From: a bacterium | GTDB lineage: Bacteria > JAGOBX01 | Reading direction: 5' to 3' | DNA: 64,000 nt | Assembly: GCA_029551925.1 (NCBI GenBank) | Contig: JAKPEO010000030.1 | Coordinates: forward strand, 19,063 to 83,062 | Shown: piece by piece, positions 54,398-63,457 of the stretch | How positions within the stretch are numbered: position 1 is the stretch's first letter | How the letters are laid out: every line of letters starts with the position of its first letter | Notes under the pieces: generated by a model | The model's input: only the letters and a program-made list of their open reading frames with translations | Databases searched by the model: none | What the model was told of the DNA's origin: nothing | Translations under genes and position numbers: made by a program

Positions 54398-55816
54398 ATG
54401 AAAATATTATTTATCCACAAACAAAATTTTATGTTCTTTGGAGTGAGCGCGCTGGCCGGTTATATCAAAAAATTCGGGCATACAGCAGATGTATTAATCG
54501 CAAACAAAGAAAAAAATTTAGTTGCCAAAATAAAAGAAATAAATCCTGATATCATCGGTTTTTCGATTATGTCTAATGATTATATCTGGTTTTTGGACGA
54601 AGCGCAAAATATCAAAAAACTTTTTTCTGAAAAATTATTAATAGTAGGCGGCACGCATTGCTACCTATGCTCAGAACTTATTGAATTGCCATTTGTAGAT
54701 ATTGTTTGCGTAGGCGAAGGCGAAAAACCATTGACTAATTTATTAAATGCACTTCAAAATAAAAACGATTATTCACATATCAAAGGGCTGATTATAAAAA
54801 AAAATAATCAAATTATAAAAAATGAAATTGATATACCAATTCAAAATTTAGATGAAATACCAGAAGACCGCTCAATATATTTGAATAGATATCCTCATTT
54901 TAAAAATGAAAATTTATTGCAAGTTATATCTTCACGCGGCTGTCCGTTATATTGCTCTTTTTGTATAAACGGCAAAATAAATGAATTTTATAAAAATCAA
55001 TCCATAAAATTTCATCGCCAGAAATCTCCACAATTTTTGATAAATGAACTCAAAAATTTTTTAATATTATTTCCAAAAACTAAAACTATTTTTTTTCCAG
55101 ACGATATATTCTTATTAAACAAAAAATTTATTAAGGAATTCGCTGAATTATACAGTAAAGAAATCGCTATTCCTTTTGTAATGACTACTTTCCCTTTTTA
55201 TATTGACGATGAAATCGCTAAATTATTAAAAAATGCAAATTGTAAAATTGTAATGACTGCGCCTGAAACAGCAAATGAACAGCATCGCTTTGAAATATTC
55301 AAGAAAAAAATTAAAAATCAGCATTTTATAGATATGTCGAAAATTGCTAAAAAACATAATTTAAAAATTTATACTACTGCTATGTTTGTATATCCCAAAC
55401 AGACAATTGACGATGTTTATAAAACTATTGAATTCAACCATCAACTGCAAACTGATATTCCGTTCAAAAGTTTTTTACAACCGTATCCGCATACTGAAAT
55501 TTATGAAATCGCATTAAAAAATAATAATATTCCGCAAAATTTTTCTTTTCAAGATTTGCCGCAATCGTATTTTTTGAAAAGTCCGCTCAATCACCAGCAA
55601 AAAAATGAAATCACCTTGATTTATTATTTTTACTATTTTTTAGTGAAATATCCATCGTTTTATAAATTAATAAAAAAACGATTATATATTTTAAAACTAA
55701 TACCTTTCAAGACGCTGATAAACTATTTCGGCATATTTCTATGGTTCAAAAATTTTAAAAATCTATCGTCCGCCGCCGCGCTGCTTTATATGTTAAGATT
55801 TTGGAAAGATAAATAA
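54398..55816 (+). CDS. B12-binding-domain radical SAM protein
   Basis: A 472-aa enzyme: N-terminal Rossmann-like cobalamin-type domain (ALAGYIKKFGHTADVLI; DIIGFSIMSND; LLIVGGTHCYL; VCVGEGEKPL), then a radical SAM core with SSRGCPLYCSFC. A C-terminal region of about 100 residues is unassigned. The B12 domain lacks the DxHxxG lower-ligand motif, as is common in this class, so cobalamin binding is uncertain. Substrate unknown. A possible promoter TTGATT/TATAAA lies upstream in the divergent gap. Confidence 0.85.
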   Translation: MKILFIHKQNFMFFGVSALAGYIKKFGHTADVLIANKEKNLVAKIKEINPDIIGFSIMSNDYIWFLDEAQNIKKLFSEKLLIVGGTHCYLCSELIELPFVDIVCVGEGEKPLTNLLNALQNKNDYSHIKGLIIKKNNQIIKNEIDIPIQNLDEIPEDRSIYLNRYPHFKNENLLQVISSRGCPLYCSFCINGKINEFYKNQSIKFHRQKSPQFLINELKNFLILFPKTKTIFFPDDIFLLNKKFIKEFAELYSKEIAIPFVMTTFPFYIDDEIAKLLKNANCKIVMTAPETANEQHRFEIFKKKIKNQHFIDMSKIAKKHNLKIYTTAMFVYPKQTIDDVYKTIEFNHQLQTDIPFKSFLQPYPHTEIYEIALKNNNIPQNFSFQDLPQSYFLKSPLNHQQKNEITLIYYFYYFLVKYPSFYKLIKKRLYILKLIPFKTLINYFGIFLWFKNFKNLSSAAALLYMLRFWKDK

Positions 55817-55937
55817 AAAAAAACGCCGAACGCTTTCGTATTTATTAATTTTTATATCATCGTAAGATACAAAATGCGAATTAAAATTTGCAATTTACTA
55901 TTCAGCGCAATTTATTTGAAACGATTTATAACTACAC

Positions 55938-56444
55938 TCAACAATAAATTTTTTTTGAGAATTTATTAGAAATAATACCTGTGATAATTCCAGAAAAATA
56001 AGCATACAATAAAAAATATTGAAGCATATTCAAAAGCAGAAAATTTTTAAATATTATCAGTGACCCGATAGAAACTTGGAGCCCCATATTAACTAATGCA
56101 CCGATTACAGAAACGCTCAAAAAACTTATTTTATCATTAAAAATAATAAAAAATAATTTCATCGCTATTATTGAAATTGCGCAGGATAAGGTATTGACTA
56201 AAATTATAGGAACTAAAAACGCGCCTGTTACAAACGCAGCTATTAAATTTCTAAATATCAATATAACAAACAAATCGCTAATTTTAAATTTTTCATTTTT
56301 TAATAATATAAGAAACACAATATTAGCAAAACCGATTTTTAGCCAAGGCAGCGGACGCGGTATAAAATTTTCTGTAATATAAATTAATACGCTGACAATA
56401 ATCCAAAATACCAATTGCTTATTTTTATTATTTTGTAGTTGCAT
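55938..56444 (-). CDS. Gx transporter family membrane protein (heptaprenyl-diphosphate-synthase component I-like)
   Basis: A hydrophobic protein of 168 aa with the family ENFIPRPLPWLKIGFANIVFLI stretch and a later GALVNMGLQVSIGSLI. Such proteins are paired with NusG-II proteins and are thought to transport small substrates; true function is unclear. I choose ATG 56444, which gives a 17-base overlap with the upstream gene instead of 59. It is the last gene of the run starting at 58358. Confidence 0.8.
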   Translation of the reverse strand: MQLQNNKNKQLVFWIIVSVLIYITENFIPRPLPWLKIGFANIVFLILLKNEKFKISDLFVILIFRNLIAAFVTGAFLVPIILVNTLSCAISIIAMKLFFIIFNDKISFLSVSVIGALVNMGLQVSIGSLIIFKNFLLLNMLQYFLLYAYFSGIITGIISNKFSKKIYC

Positions 56445-56820
56445 CGATATTTTCGCTCTTTTTATTATCTTTATAATTTTCAGCAATAATCTTTATTAAT
56501 ATTCCATTAGGCAAGCAAGCATTTATTTGTTTTTCATCAGCAATAGGTTTAGAGTGAACGCACAATTTATTTTTACACGGCGAATCAGCAAAAAACGCTT
56601 CGCGTTTTTTTATTTTAATTTTACTATTTCCTAATTTACCAGCAATAATTAGTTCTGTATCTTGCGATATATCGTATTTTAAGTTAAAATTATCCGATGA
56701 TATTAATAAAAATTTTTTTTTATCATCTTTATTTTTTGAAATCTTATCTGAAAACAAAAAAAACAATAATATAATTCCGATAATTACTATTATCAGCCAA
56801 TCTATAATGGTGGTCTTCAT
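56428..56820 (-). CDS. NusG domain II-containing membrane-anchored protein
   Basis: A 130-aa protein with an N-terminal membrane helix (about 5-23) and a NusG-II domain whose signature is DSPCKNKLCVHSKPI followed by INACLPNGILIKI. The two cysteines of the CxxxxC loop and the late Cys are conserved. The NusG-II/Gx-transporter pairing is a recognised arrangement in anaerobic bacteria. It lies 9 bases after the HAD phosphatase gene. Confidence 0.85.
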   Translation of the reverse strand: MKTTIIDWLIIVIIGIILLFFLFSDKISKNKDDKKKFLLISSDNFNLKYDISQDTELIIAGKLGNSKIKIKKREAFFADSPCKNKLCVHSKPIADEKQINACLPNGILIKIIAENYKDNKKSENIDATTK

Positions 56821-56829
56821 TTAAGATAT

Positions 56830-57399
56830 TTAGGAATTATTAGTCAATATAAAATCTGCGGCTTTATCAATATTTTCAAAAATATAATCAGGATAATATT
56901 TTTTTAAGGTATTCAGAGAATTCAAGCCGTCGCCTGTCTTGACTAAAATCGTTTTACAACCCGCGTTTATCCCAGCGCCAATATCGCTTTCTTTATCACC
57001 TATCATAATACTTTTCGATAAATCTATATTATATTTTTTCGCTGCTTTTAAAATCATTCCGGGCTGCGGTTTTCTATCTTCCGCGCCTTCTAAATATTTC
57101 GGATTTAATGCATTTTCATAATAATAAGAATAAAATACATCAGTTAAATAAATATTATAATCAGCCAATATCTTTTTCATTTTATCTGTTATTGCCATTA
57201 AATCAGGTTCTTGAATATATCCGCGACCAATGCCTGATTGATTAGAAATTATTATTAACTTAAAACCGGCATCATACAATTTTTTTAATGCTGAAATAGC
57301 GAACGGATAAAATTCAAAATCTTCAGGTTTATTGATATACGAACTGTCAGGATTTAAAGTGCCGTCCCGATCTAAAAAAACAGCGGTATTTTCAAGCAT
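56830..57399 (-). CDS. HAD-IIIA phosphatase (GmhB/HisB-N-like), no zinc cysteines
   Basis: A 189-aa haloacid-dehalogenase phosphatase with FLDRDGTLNPDSSYI (nucleophile and acid Asp), IIISNQSGIGRGY and MIGDKESDIGAG. This matches D-glycero-manno-heptose-1,7-bisphosphate 7-phosphatase-like enzymes. The loop where GmhB has its Cys/His zinc site instead reads YYYENALNPKYLEG, with no cysteine. The heptose function is therefore likely but not certain. Its start overlaps the SDR stop by one base (TAATG). Confidence 0.82.
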   Translation of the reverse strand: MLENTAVFLDRDGTLNPDSSYINKPEDFEFYPFAISALKKLYDAGFKLIIISNQSGIGRGYIQEPDLMAITDKMKKILADYNIYLTDVFYSYYYENALNPKYLEGAEDRKPQPGMILKAAKKYNIDLSKSIMIGDKESDIGAGINAGCKTILVKTGDGLNSLNTLKKYYPDYIFENIDKAADFILTNNS

Positions 57400-58358
57400 T
57401 ATCTATCCCTATCTTTTATGCTTTTGAAATAATCAATAGTTTTTTGCAAGCCGTATTCTAATTGCACTTGCGGTGACCAATTTAATAATTTTTTGGCAAG
57501 CGAAATATCCGGCTGCCGAATTTTCGGGTCATCTTCCGGCAAATCTTTGAATATTATTTTTGATTTTGCATTAGTTAATTTTATGATTTTTTCAGCAAAT
57601 TCTAAAACTGTCATCTCGCAAGGATTGCCGATATTTACAGGCAAATGATAATCAGATTGCATCAATCTATAAATGCCTTCAATCAAATCATCTACATAGC
57701 AAAAACTGCGGGTCTGTCTGCCGTCGCCAAAAACTGTCAAATCCTCATTATTAAGCGCTTGATTGATAAATGCCGGCACTACTCGACCGTCTTTTGCGCG
57801 CATACGCGGACCATAAGTATTAAATATTCTGACTATATGCGTATCTAATTTGTGATAACGATGATAAGCCATAGTAATCGCTTCGGCAAATCTTTTGGCT
57901 TCATCATATACTCCGCGCGGACCTATTGGATTAACATTGCCCCAATATGTCTCTTTTTGCGGATGCTCTAATGGATCTCCGTAAACTTCCGAAGTTGACG
58001 CTAAAATAAATTTCGCGGATTTCGCTTTTGCTAAGCCGAGAGTATTATGCGTGCCTAATGCCCCTACTTTTAATGTCTGTATAGGCAATTCCAAATAATC
58101 TATCGGACTCGCAGGCGAAGCAAAATGATAAATCTCGTCTATTATTAATTTATCTGAAATATCTATATGATATACAATATTATGTTTTATAAATTCAAAT
58201 CGCGAATCAGAACGAAGATGCTCGATATTACGCAAATCGCCTGTCAGCAAATTATCAATACATATTACTTCATAATCTCTATTTAACAGATATTCACATA
58301 AATGAGATCCCAAAAAACCTGCGCCGCCTGTTACTATTGCTCGTCTTTTTTTTAACAT
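57399..58358 (-). CDS. NAD-dependent SDR, UDP-glucuronate decarboxylase (UDP-xylose synthase)-like
   Basis: An extended SDR of 319 aa: [15 protein letters not shown] (NAD-binding), [29 protein letters not shown] and the catalytic [11 protein letters not shown] (YxxxK). The PASP and RGVYDEAKR stretches are typical of UDP-glucuronate decarboxylases making UDP-xylose. It is the first gene of a minus-strand run (SDR, HAD phosphatase, NusG-II, Gx transporter). A TTGACA/TATATA promoter and AAAAGGAA site lie upstream. Confidence 0.88.
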   Translation of the reverse strand: MLKKRRAIVTGGAGFLGSHLCEYLLNRDYEVICIDNLLTGDLRNIEHLRSDSRFEFIKHNIVYHIDISDKLIIDEIYHFASPASPIDYLELPIQTLKVGALGTHNTLGLAKAKSAKFILASTSEVYGDPLEHPQKETYWGNVNPIGPRGVYDEAKRFAEAITMAYHRYHKLDTHIVRIFNTYGPRMRAKDGRVVPAFINQALNNEDLTVFGDGRQTRSFCYVDDLIEGIYRLMQSDYHLPVNIGNPCEMTVLEFAEKIIKLTNAKSKIIFKDLPEDDPKIRQPDISLAKKLLNWSPQVQLEYGLQKTIDYFKSIKDRDR

Positions 58359-58399
58359 AAATAATTTCCTTTTAAAAAAAAATTTATTTTGGTCTTTAA

Positions 58400-58428
58400 T
58401 ATATACAATTAAATATACTTTATGTCAA
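58400..58428 (-). promoter_or_regulatory. Sigma-70-like promoter for the SDR operon
   Basis: TTGACA (58423-58428) and TATATA (58400-58405) have a 17-base spacer on the minus strand, about 42 bases before the SDR ATG. Confidence 0.6.
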
Positions 58429-58461
58429 GATTGTTTTAAAAAGTCTATTTTTTTCGATATT

Positions 58462-59898
58462 TCAGCAAATCTCTATTTTTATTATTTTTTCCGGCTTTGT
58501 ATTAGTAATTTTCTGAAATAATAATTCTTTGTATTTGGTTTCTACTAAATTTGGAATATGCGCTAATTCTTGATTATATTCTATGCCGAAATATTTTTGT
58601 CTGTCTGTTATTCCTATCTTCATCTCTTGAAAAATTTTTTTCAGTGATTTAGTAATATTACGTTTGGCTAATTTTATATTATCAGAATTTCTCAAATTTC
58701 TAAATATTATATTTTGTTCTTTTTCTAAATATTCAAGAAAAAAAATATTTTGATTTTTATGATTTTTCAAATAATAATCAAAATCGCAAAATTCAATAAT
58801 AATTTCATAATTCAAAAATTTTATTTTTTGCGGAAGCGCTTTTATACTTATAGTTTCACTAAAAAAATCAGAGCAGATACTACTTGTATTTTTTTTTCTG
58901 ATACACACATTATCAAATTCAATAATCAACTGCAAATCAAACGGCAAATCAATAAAATGTCCTGATACGCCATTTAAAATAAAATCGTCAGAATAATATA
59001 TATGTTTCGCTTCAAAACCGTATAAACAAAATACATCATTATTATCAATCAATCTGCTAAATAAATATCTTAAAATTTCGTATCTGCAATATTTTTCTTG
59101 ATTTTGATATTTTAATTTATCAAATTTTATAGTATTCGCATTTTGAATTTTTATTATATTATTTTTTTTCAAAATTTCATTAATCTTATTTTCGAGAAAA
59201 TTATTATTGATATTTATTAATTCAATCAAATTATTAATATGCGCGCTAAGATTATTGTCAAAATTATTTTTTATAAAAGGCAGCAGTTCTAATCTTATTT
59301 TATTGCGAAAATATAAAGATTGAAAATTAGTTTCATCATTAGCAAACGAAATATTATTTTGATTTAAAGCGGCAATTATAGTTTCTTTATCTATTTTTAA
59401 TAGCGGTCTTATTAATACATATTTTTTTTTCTGCGCGATAAGCGGGATACAGCGCAGTCCTTTCAAGCCGGCGCCACGAAATACGCGCATAAAAAAGGTT
59501 TCGATATTATCGTCTAATGTATGCGCTGTCATCAAATACTGCGCATTATATTCGTCAATAATTTTTTCTAATTCCGAATACCGCAAATTCCGCGCTGCTG
59601 TCTCGATTGATAATTTATTAAGTTTTGAATAATCTCTAACTTCTATTGATTTGACAATTAATTTTAAGTTTTTGTCTGAACAATATTGGCGGACAAAGTT
59701 TTCGTCATACATTGCGCTTTCGCGAAGATTATGATTAAAATGCGCACAGATAAGATTTTCCAAAGGAAATATATGCGTCAACAATTCAGTTAAAAATATA
59801 GAATCAGCGCCGCCTGATAATGAAATTACTACTTTATTAGAAAAATCTATTTTTAAATCTTTAAGCAGGTTCTTTACAATGTTGATTAATCTTTGCAT
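58462..59898 (-). CDS. tilS: tRNA(Ile)-lysidine synthase
   Basis: TilS attaches lysine to C34 of the CAU-anticodon tRNA-Ile so it reads AUA. With ATG 59898 the protein is 478 aa and begins MQRLINIVKNLL. The PP-loop ATP site is SLSGGADSIFLTELL, followed by AHFNHNLR and the TAHTLDDNIETFFMRVFRGAG stretch; the C-terminal domain is also present. Longer open frame upstream runs through tRNA-Leu and is rejected. It is 22 bases downstream of that tRNA. AUA codons are common in this AT-rich window, so TilS is expected to be needed. Confidence 0.94.
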   Translation of the reverse strand: MQRLINIVKNLLKDLKIDFSNKVVISLSGGADSIFLTELLTHIFPLENLICAHFNHNLRESAMYDENFVRQYCSDKNLKLIVKSIEVRDYSKLNKLSIETAARNLRYSELEKIIDEYNAQYLMTAHTLDDNIETFFMRVFRGAGLKGLRCIPLIAQKKKYVLIRPLLKIDKETIIAALNQNNISFANDETNFQSLYFRNKIRLELLPFIKNNFDNNLSAHINNLIELININNNFLENKINEILKKNNIIKIQNANTIKFDKLKYQNQEKYCRYEILRYLFSRLIDNNDVFCLYGFEAKHIYYSDDFILNGVSGHFIDLPFDLQLIIEFDNVCIRKKNTSSICSDFFSETISIKALPQKIKFLNYEIIIEFCDFDYYLKNHKNQNIFFLEYLEKEQNIIFRNLRNSDNIKLAKRNITKSLKKIFQEMKIGITDRQKYFGIEYNQELAHIPNLVETKYKELLFQKITNTKPEKIIKIEIC

Positions 59899-59919
59899 TA
59901 TCGCATATTTTTTATTTAT

Positions 59920-60004
59920 TGGTGCAGGAAAGGGGACTTGAACCCCTACGGCTTGCGCCACATGCCCCTCAAACATGCGTGTCTACCAGTTCCACCATTC
60001 CTGC
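59920..60004 (-). tRNA. tRNA-Leu (anticodon GAG)
   Basis: A class II tRNA of 85 bases on the minus strand: acceptor GCAGGAA/TTCCTGC, D arm with GGTGGAACTGGTAGACAC, anticodon stem CATGT/GCATG (one wobble) with loop TTGAGGG (anticodon GAG), a long variable arm (TGGCGCAAGCCGT region), T loop TTCAAGT, discriminator A and encoded CCA. Confidence 0.95.
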
Positions 60005-60183
60005 AAAAAAAAAGTTTGTTTTATATTAATTTACGATAGATTTATTGTCAACAGAAAATTTAGTTGAAAAATATTTTTTGATTTAAAAAACTAACTATAT
60101 TACACTTAAATATTTTTACTTTCCATTAACGGCATTAATTTTTCAAATTCTTCACGCTCTTTATCTGAATTTTGGAATATTAG

Positions 60184-60456
60184 TTACTTTTTCAATATCT
60201 CTATCAAAAATAATATCGCCGATATTTGCAATTCCGAATCCGTTAAATCATTAATATTTACGCCAAATAAATACTTCAATATTTCCATCAGCACTTTCTT
60301 GCCCCACATAGGTGACGCTTTTATATTATTGCTTACTTCTGCTACATTTTTAATACAATTATCGCCCAAAATATTCGATAATGCAACTAATTTTACGCAA
60401 ACAGCAAAATTTGACAGACGACAGCTATTATTTGTTTTAAAAAAATCTCTACGGTC
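60184..60456 (-). pseudogene. Decayed open frame, unrecognised
   Basis: Reading without a start, the minus-strand frame runs from a stop at 60459 to one at 60184 and looks protein-like (CRLSNFAVCVKLVALSNILGD; MWGKKVLMEILKYLFG). Only an internal start at 60369 gives 61 residues. Past the stop, another frame (about 60174-60106) encodes NSDKEREEFEKLMPLMESK and may be the displaced end. I recognise no family. The 60005-60640 interval otherwise holds only the flgM terminator. Confidence 0.35.
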
Positions 60457-60573
60457 TTAACTTGCTAAAGATTAACAGTTGTATTATTAATAATTGATTA
60501 TAAAAATTATCGTGGGATTCTCTAAAATTTTTTAATGTTTTGCTTTGCATAGTTTTAGCATAAAAATAAAAAA

Positions 60574-60611
60574 GGGGAGTAGAAAAATTCTTTTGGAATT
60601 TTCTACCCCCC
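60574..60611 (-). terminator. Rho-independent terminator of flgM
   Basis: A G-rich hairpin (arms 60574-60590 and 60596-60611, one or two mismatches) lies 34 bases past the flgM stop. On the minus strand it is followed by a six-T run and more T-rich sequence. Confidence 0.8.
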
Positions 60612-60644
60612 AAAGGATAAGGGTATAATAATATAATAAAACTA

Positions 60645-60935
60645 TTATATCAAAATTTCTGCTATTTTTTCTGCTACTTTTTCAGTAACTTGCTCTTTTA
60701 AATAATAACCAGATGCTATTTTTTCTTTGGCATCTGCTATTTTTTCAGTGCGCAAACATTCTTGCGCAGCTATTTTATTTACTAATTTTGATAATTCTAA
60801 TGCTTCTTGCGCCTTTGACGAAATTGTTATATTATCGTTTTCGCTCTGATTTTTTACATTAGCATTTTCTTTTACTTTCTTTAAATTTTGTATTGTCTGT
60901 ATCGCTTGTATTTTATTTATTTTATCTATTGTCAT
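60645..60935 (-). CDS. flgM: FlgM-like anti-sigma-28 factor
   Basis: A 96-aa protein with a disordered, Asn/Lys-rich N-terminal half and the FlgM C-terminal pattern: ITISSKAQEALELSKLV, then LRTEKIADAKEKIASGYYL and EKVAEKIAEILI. FlgM holds sigma-28 inactive until it is exported through the completed flagellar hook. A strong GAGGTGAG site precedes the ATG, and a sigma-28-like promoter lies about 55 bases upstream. It is alone between terminators, with no flagellar genes next to it in the window. Confidence 0.82.
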   Translation of the reverse strand: MTIDKINKIQAIQTIQNLKKVKENANVKNQSENDNITISSKAQEALELSKLVNKIAAQECLRTEKIADAKEKIASGYYLKEQVTEKVAEKIAEILI

Positions 60936-60987
60936 TTTCTCTCACCTCACTTTTTAAAGGCGCTTTTTTATCTCAAATTTAATATAT

Positions 60988-61013
60988 ATATCGACAAAAA
61001 ATCAAAAAACTTA
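60988..61013 (-). promoter_or_regulatory. Sigma-28 (FliA/SigD)-like promoter of flgM
   Basis: On the minus strand TAAG (61010-61013) and GTCGATAT (60988-60995) are separated by 14 bases, close to the TAAA-N14/15-GCCGATAT consensus. This implies self-regulation of flgM by the sigma factor it inhibits. Confidence 0.55.
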
Positions 61014-61077
61014 AATTTTTTTTTACTTTTTTTATTAATCACTACATTTTTTTTTATTTTTCAATATATTAACTAAA

Positions 61078-61120
61078 AAAAAAGCGTAAGATATTAAATT
61101 GTAACACCTTACGCTTTTTT
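61078..61120 (-). terminator. Rho-independent terminator of the clostripain-like gene
   Basis: Perfect 13-bp inverted repeat (AAAAAAGCGTAAG/CTTACGCTTTTTT) with a 17-base loop, starting 26 bases after the peptidase stop. It has T-runs on both strands, so it could terminate in either direction. Confidence 0.85.
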
Positions 61121-61146
61121 ATAAAATTAATAAAAATCAATAGAAA

Positions 61147-63030
61147 TTATTCAATAATAATTCGGTTTTCGTTTTTCTTTAAGGTCGCTTTCCCAATACC
61201 TTTTACTTTCAATAAATCATTTTTATCCCTAAACAAACCATTTGCTTTACGATATGCTACAATTTTTTCAGCTGTCGCTCTACCGATTTTATACAATTTA
61301 GCATTCACTATTTCTTCTACTGACGCTGTATTAATATTAACCTTAACATTAGATCTGGATTTTTTAGATGAACGCGCAATTGATTTCGTAGCATTTCCTA
61401 CAAGTAAATACGGTGAATTTGTAATTTCTTTGAATGTTCCAGTTTTTGAACGAGATTCAACTTTAAAAATACTAACTTCTGAATTTGCTGGAGATTTGCT
61501 GTATTTATAAGCAATTTTGAAATATGCATTTTTCGGTAATGTTGTAGTATTCACAAGTATCTGATACCCTGAAATTGTAAATGTAGCTGACACGCCTGTG
61601 CCTTTTGTCAATGCAATTGTGCCGGCGCCTGATAATGCCGGAGCAGTCCAAGTAGATGGTATTGTAATCCGCACCTGCCCACCGCTTAAATCTTCCTGCG
61701 CTGTAAATGTCAAGGTCACGCTTGATAAACTTGTATTAACAGGAACAGGCGTTGTTCTTGATAATGTAGCCACGCCACTACCATCAACAGCAGCTGCGCC
61801 TGATAAATCACTAATAGGTTTATCTGCCGGCGGATTAAAATATTTCTTTAAAAAACTGTCCCAGCCAGTAGCTAAATTAAAATCTTTTGTCGGATATGCT
61901 GACCCTTGAGCATTAGTATAAGCAGTGGTGGTTTTTGGAAAAAATATCGCCAAGCCATTAGAATTTGTGCGTGATGAACCATATTTATTCGCAAAAACAG
62001 CTGCAGTCAAATTATTGCGAACAGCTGCAGCAGCGCTTAATACTGCCGGATCTGTCACGCCCTTTGAACTCAATAAACTCATAAAATGCCCTAAATCAGC
62101 GTGCGGATAACCGTCTGCCTCAGAATATGTGCGGGTCGCTAATCTTGCGTCTTTAATTTTGGTCCATTGATTAGCATTATCTACAAATGTTTTTATACTT
62201 GTATTTAAAGCAGAGATTTTTGTTAAATCTACTGCTGATAATGTTATTGTGCTGTCTATACCTTTATAAGATAAAGCATATTCATCTACTATTATGCTTG
62301 CTAATTGCCCGCCTGTCATTGTCGGTGTAGTAGTTAATTTTGTCAAAACAGGAGTATAAGGCCAACCATTACCAGGCTCTACTTCTTCTGACGCTATCAT
62401 TACATCAGCGCAATCTTTCATATCTGTAGCTACTTCTATCATTGCCATCAAACAAGCATCGAACCCTATCACAGTGATTTTTTTACCTGTTGCGTTTTCT
62501 GCATCTTTCATAGCAATTTGAACATCCTTCATATATAAACAATCATCATTATTTGTTTCATCCCAACATATTGCTTTTGTCACTTTTCCTTGCATATTTC
62601 TTTTACGCCAGCCGCCGCCATGATTACTTAATATCAGCATATATTTTTTCGCCGGATAATTTGTCACTGCCCAAATTATAAAATCACGAAGCGTATTTTT
62701 ATCGCCCATATTTAATTCGCCTAACTGTTCTAACGGCGTACTTGACGGAGTATCTCCTTTTTTGATATAAAATCTGCGGGTATTTGTCCAATTTCCATAT
62801 GCTGTGGTATAGCCCGACACTCTATCTACTTGTGCTACTATATTTACTTGGTCTGTCGAGCCAACTGCGCCCATCTCAACAAAATCCGCTAATAAATATT
62901 CTTCTAAATCATTATCAGCATCTAAATAGGACATTATAGTCCACTCTTTTATAGCAAATGCACTGTTACTTGTAAATAATAATGCCAATAACAATATTAA
63001 AAACACAAAAATATTACTTGTTTTTTTCAT
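61147..63030 (-). CDS. Secreted clostripain-family (C11) peptidase with C-terminal helix-hairpin-helix domain
   Basis: A 627-aa exported protein. Signal peptide (residues 1-26, ending SAFA). The C11 caspase-fold domain has TIMSYLDADNDLE, the catalytic His137 in SNHGGGW and Cys193 in GFDACLMAM. Linkers with a beta-sandwich-like region (about 415-525) follow. The last 60 residues form a ComEA-type helix-hairpin-helix module (VNINTASVEEIVNAKLYKIG; LLKVKGIGKATL). C11 peptidases cleave after Arg/Lys, often after self-processing. The DNA-binding-type tail on an exported protease is unusual. It has its own strong promoter, Shine-Dalgarno AGAGGTGA and terminator. Confidence 0.9.
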   Translation of the reverse strand: MKKTSNIFVFLILLLALLFTSNSAFAIKEWTIMSYLDADNDLEEYLLADFVEMGAVGSTDQVNIVAQVDRVSGYTTAYGNWTNTRRFYIKKGDTPSSTPLEQLGELNMGDKNTLRDFIIWAVTNYPAKKYMLILSNHGGGWRKRNMQGKVTKAICWDETNNDDCLYMKDVQIAMKDAENATGKKITVIGFDACLMAMIEVATDMKDCADVMIASEEVEPGNGWPYTPVLTKLTTTPTMTGGQLASIIVDEYALSYKGIDSTITLSAVDLTKISALNTSIKTFVDNANQWTKIKDARLATRTYSEADGYPHADLGHFMSLLSSKGVTDPAVLSAAAAVRNNLTAAVFANKYGSSRTNSNGLAIFFPKTTTAYTNAQGSAYPTKDFNLATGWDSFLKKYFNPPADKPISDLSGAAAVDGSGVATLSRTTPVPVNTSLSSVTLTFTAQEDLSGGQVRITIPSTWTAPALSGAGTIALTKGTGVSATFTISGYQILVNTTTLPKNAYFKIAYKYSKSPANSEVSIFKVESRSKTGTFKEITNSPYLLVGNATKSIARSSKKSRSNVKVNINTASVEEIVNAKLYKIGRATAEKIVAYRKANGLFRDKNDLLKVKGIGKATLKKNENRIIIE

Positions 63031-63143
63031 AAAAAAACCATCACCTCTATAAAAAATTTATTTTTTTATTTTTGAAGAAAATATATGATTTGATGCGGGT
63101 TAAAAAATTAACCTGTTAATAATTAATTTTATTATACCATAGT

Positions 63144-63172
63144 AATATACCCTATATTTTTTAATTTGTCAA
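63144..63172 (-). promoter_or_regulatory. Sigma-70-like promoter of the clostripain-like gene
   Basis: TTGACA (63167-63172) and TATATT (63144-63149) have a 17-base spacer on the minus strand, leaving an mRNA leader of about 105 bases that contains a small GGTTAA/TTAACC inverted repeat (about 63098-63113). Confidence 0.65.
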
Positions 63173-63457
63173 GTTTTTTTTAAAAAAATTTATAAAATTC
63201 CAAGTTTCAAAAAATAAAAAGAAAAGTAGATAAAAAGCAATGGGGGGGAGGGAGACAACAAAGAAAAATCTAACGAGCTTACAAAAACAAAAAATAACAA
63301 AAATAATATTGAATAAAAAAATTTTATTAAAAGAAATAATAAAAAAAATTAGGCCTAAAAAAAATAAAAATTATCATCTTAATATAAAAAACAATTAATA
63401 AATTATTTTTAGCATTTAAAAAAAGTATCCTAAAGGCATATTTGATAATTTTGAAAA
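63173..63457. other. Gene-free AT-rich interval with a G-rich tract
   Basis: Between the peptidase promoter and the IS remnant I see no gene. The only distinctive feature is a purine run, GGGGGGGAGGGAG, at about 63242-63254, against an otherwise A/T background. Confidence 0.5.

Noticed and set aside
59899..59976. N-terminal extension of tilS to 59976
   Set aside because: The extension reads through the 3' part of tRNA-Leu; ATG 59898 begins the conserved protein.
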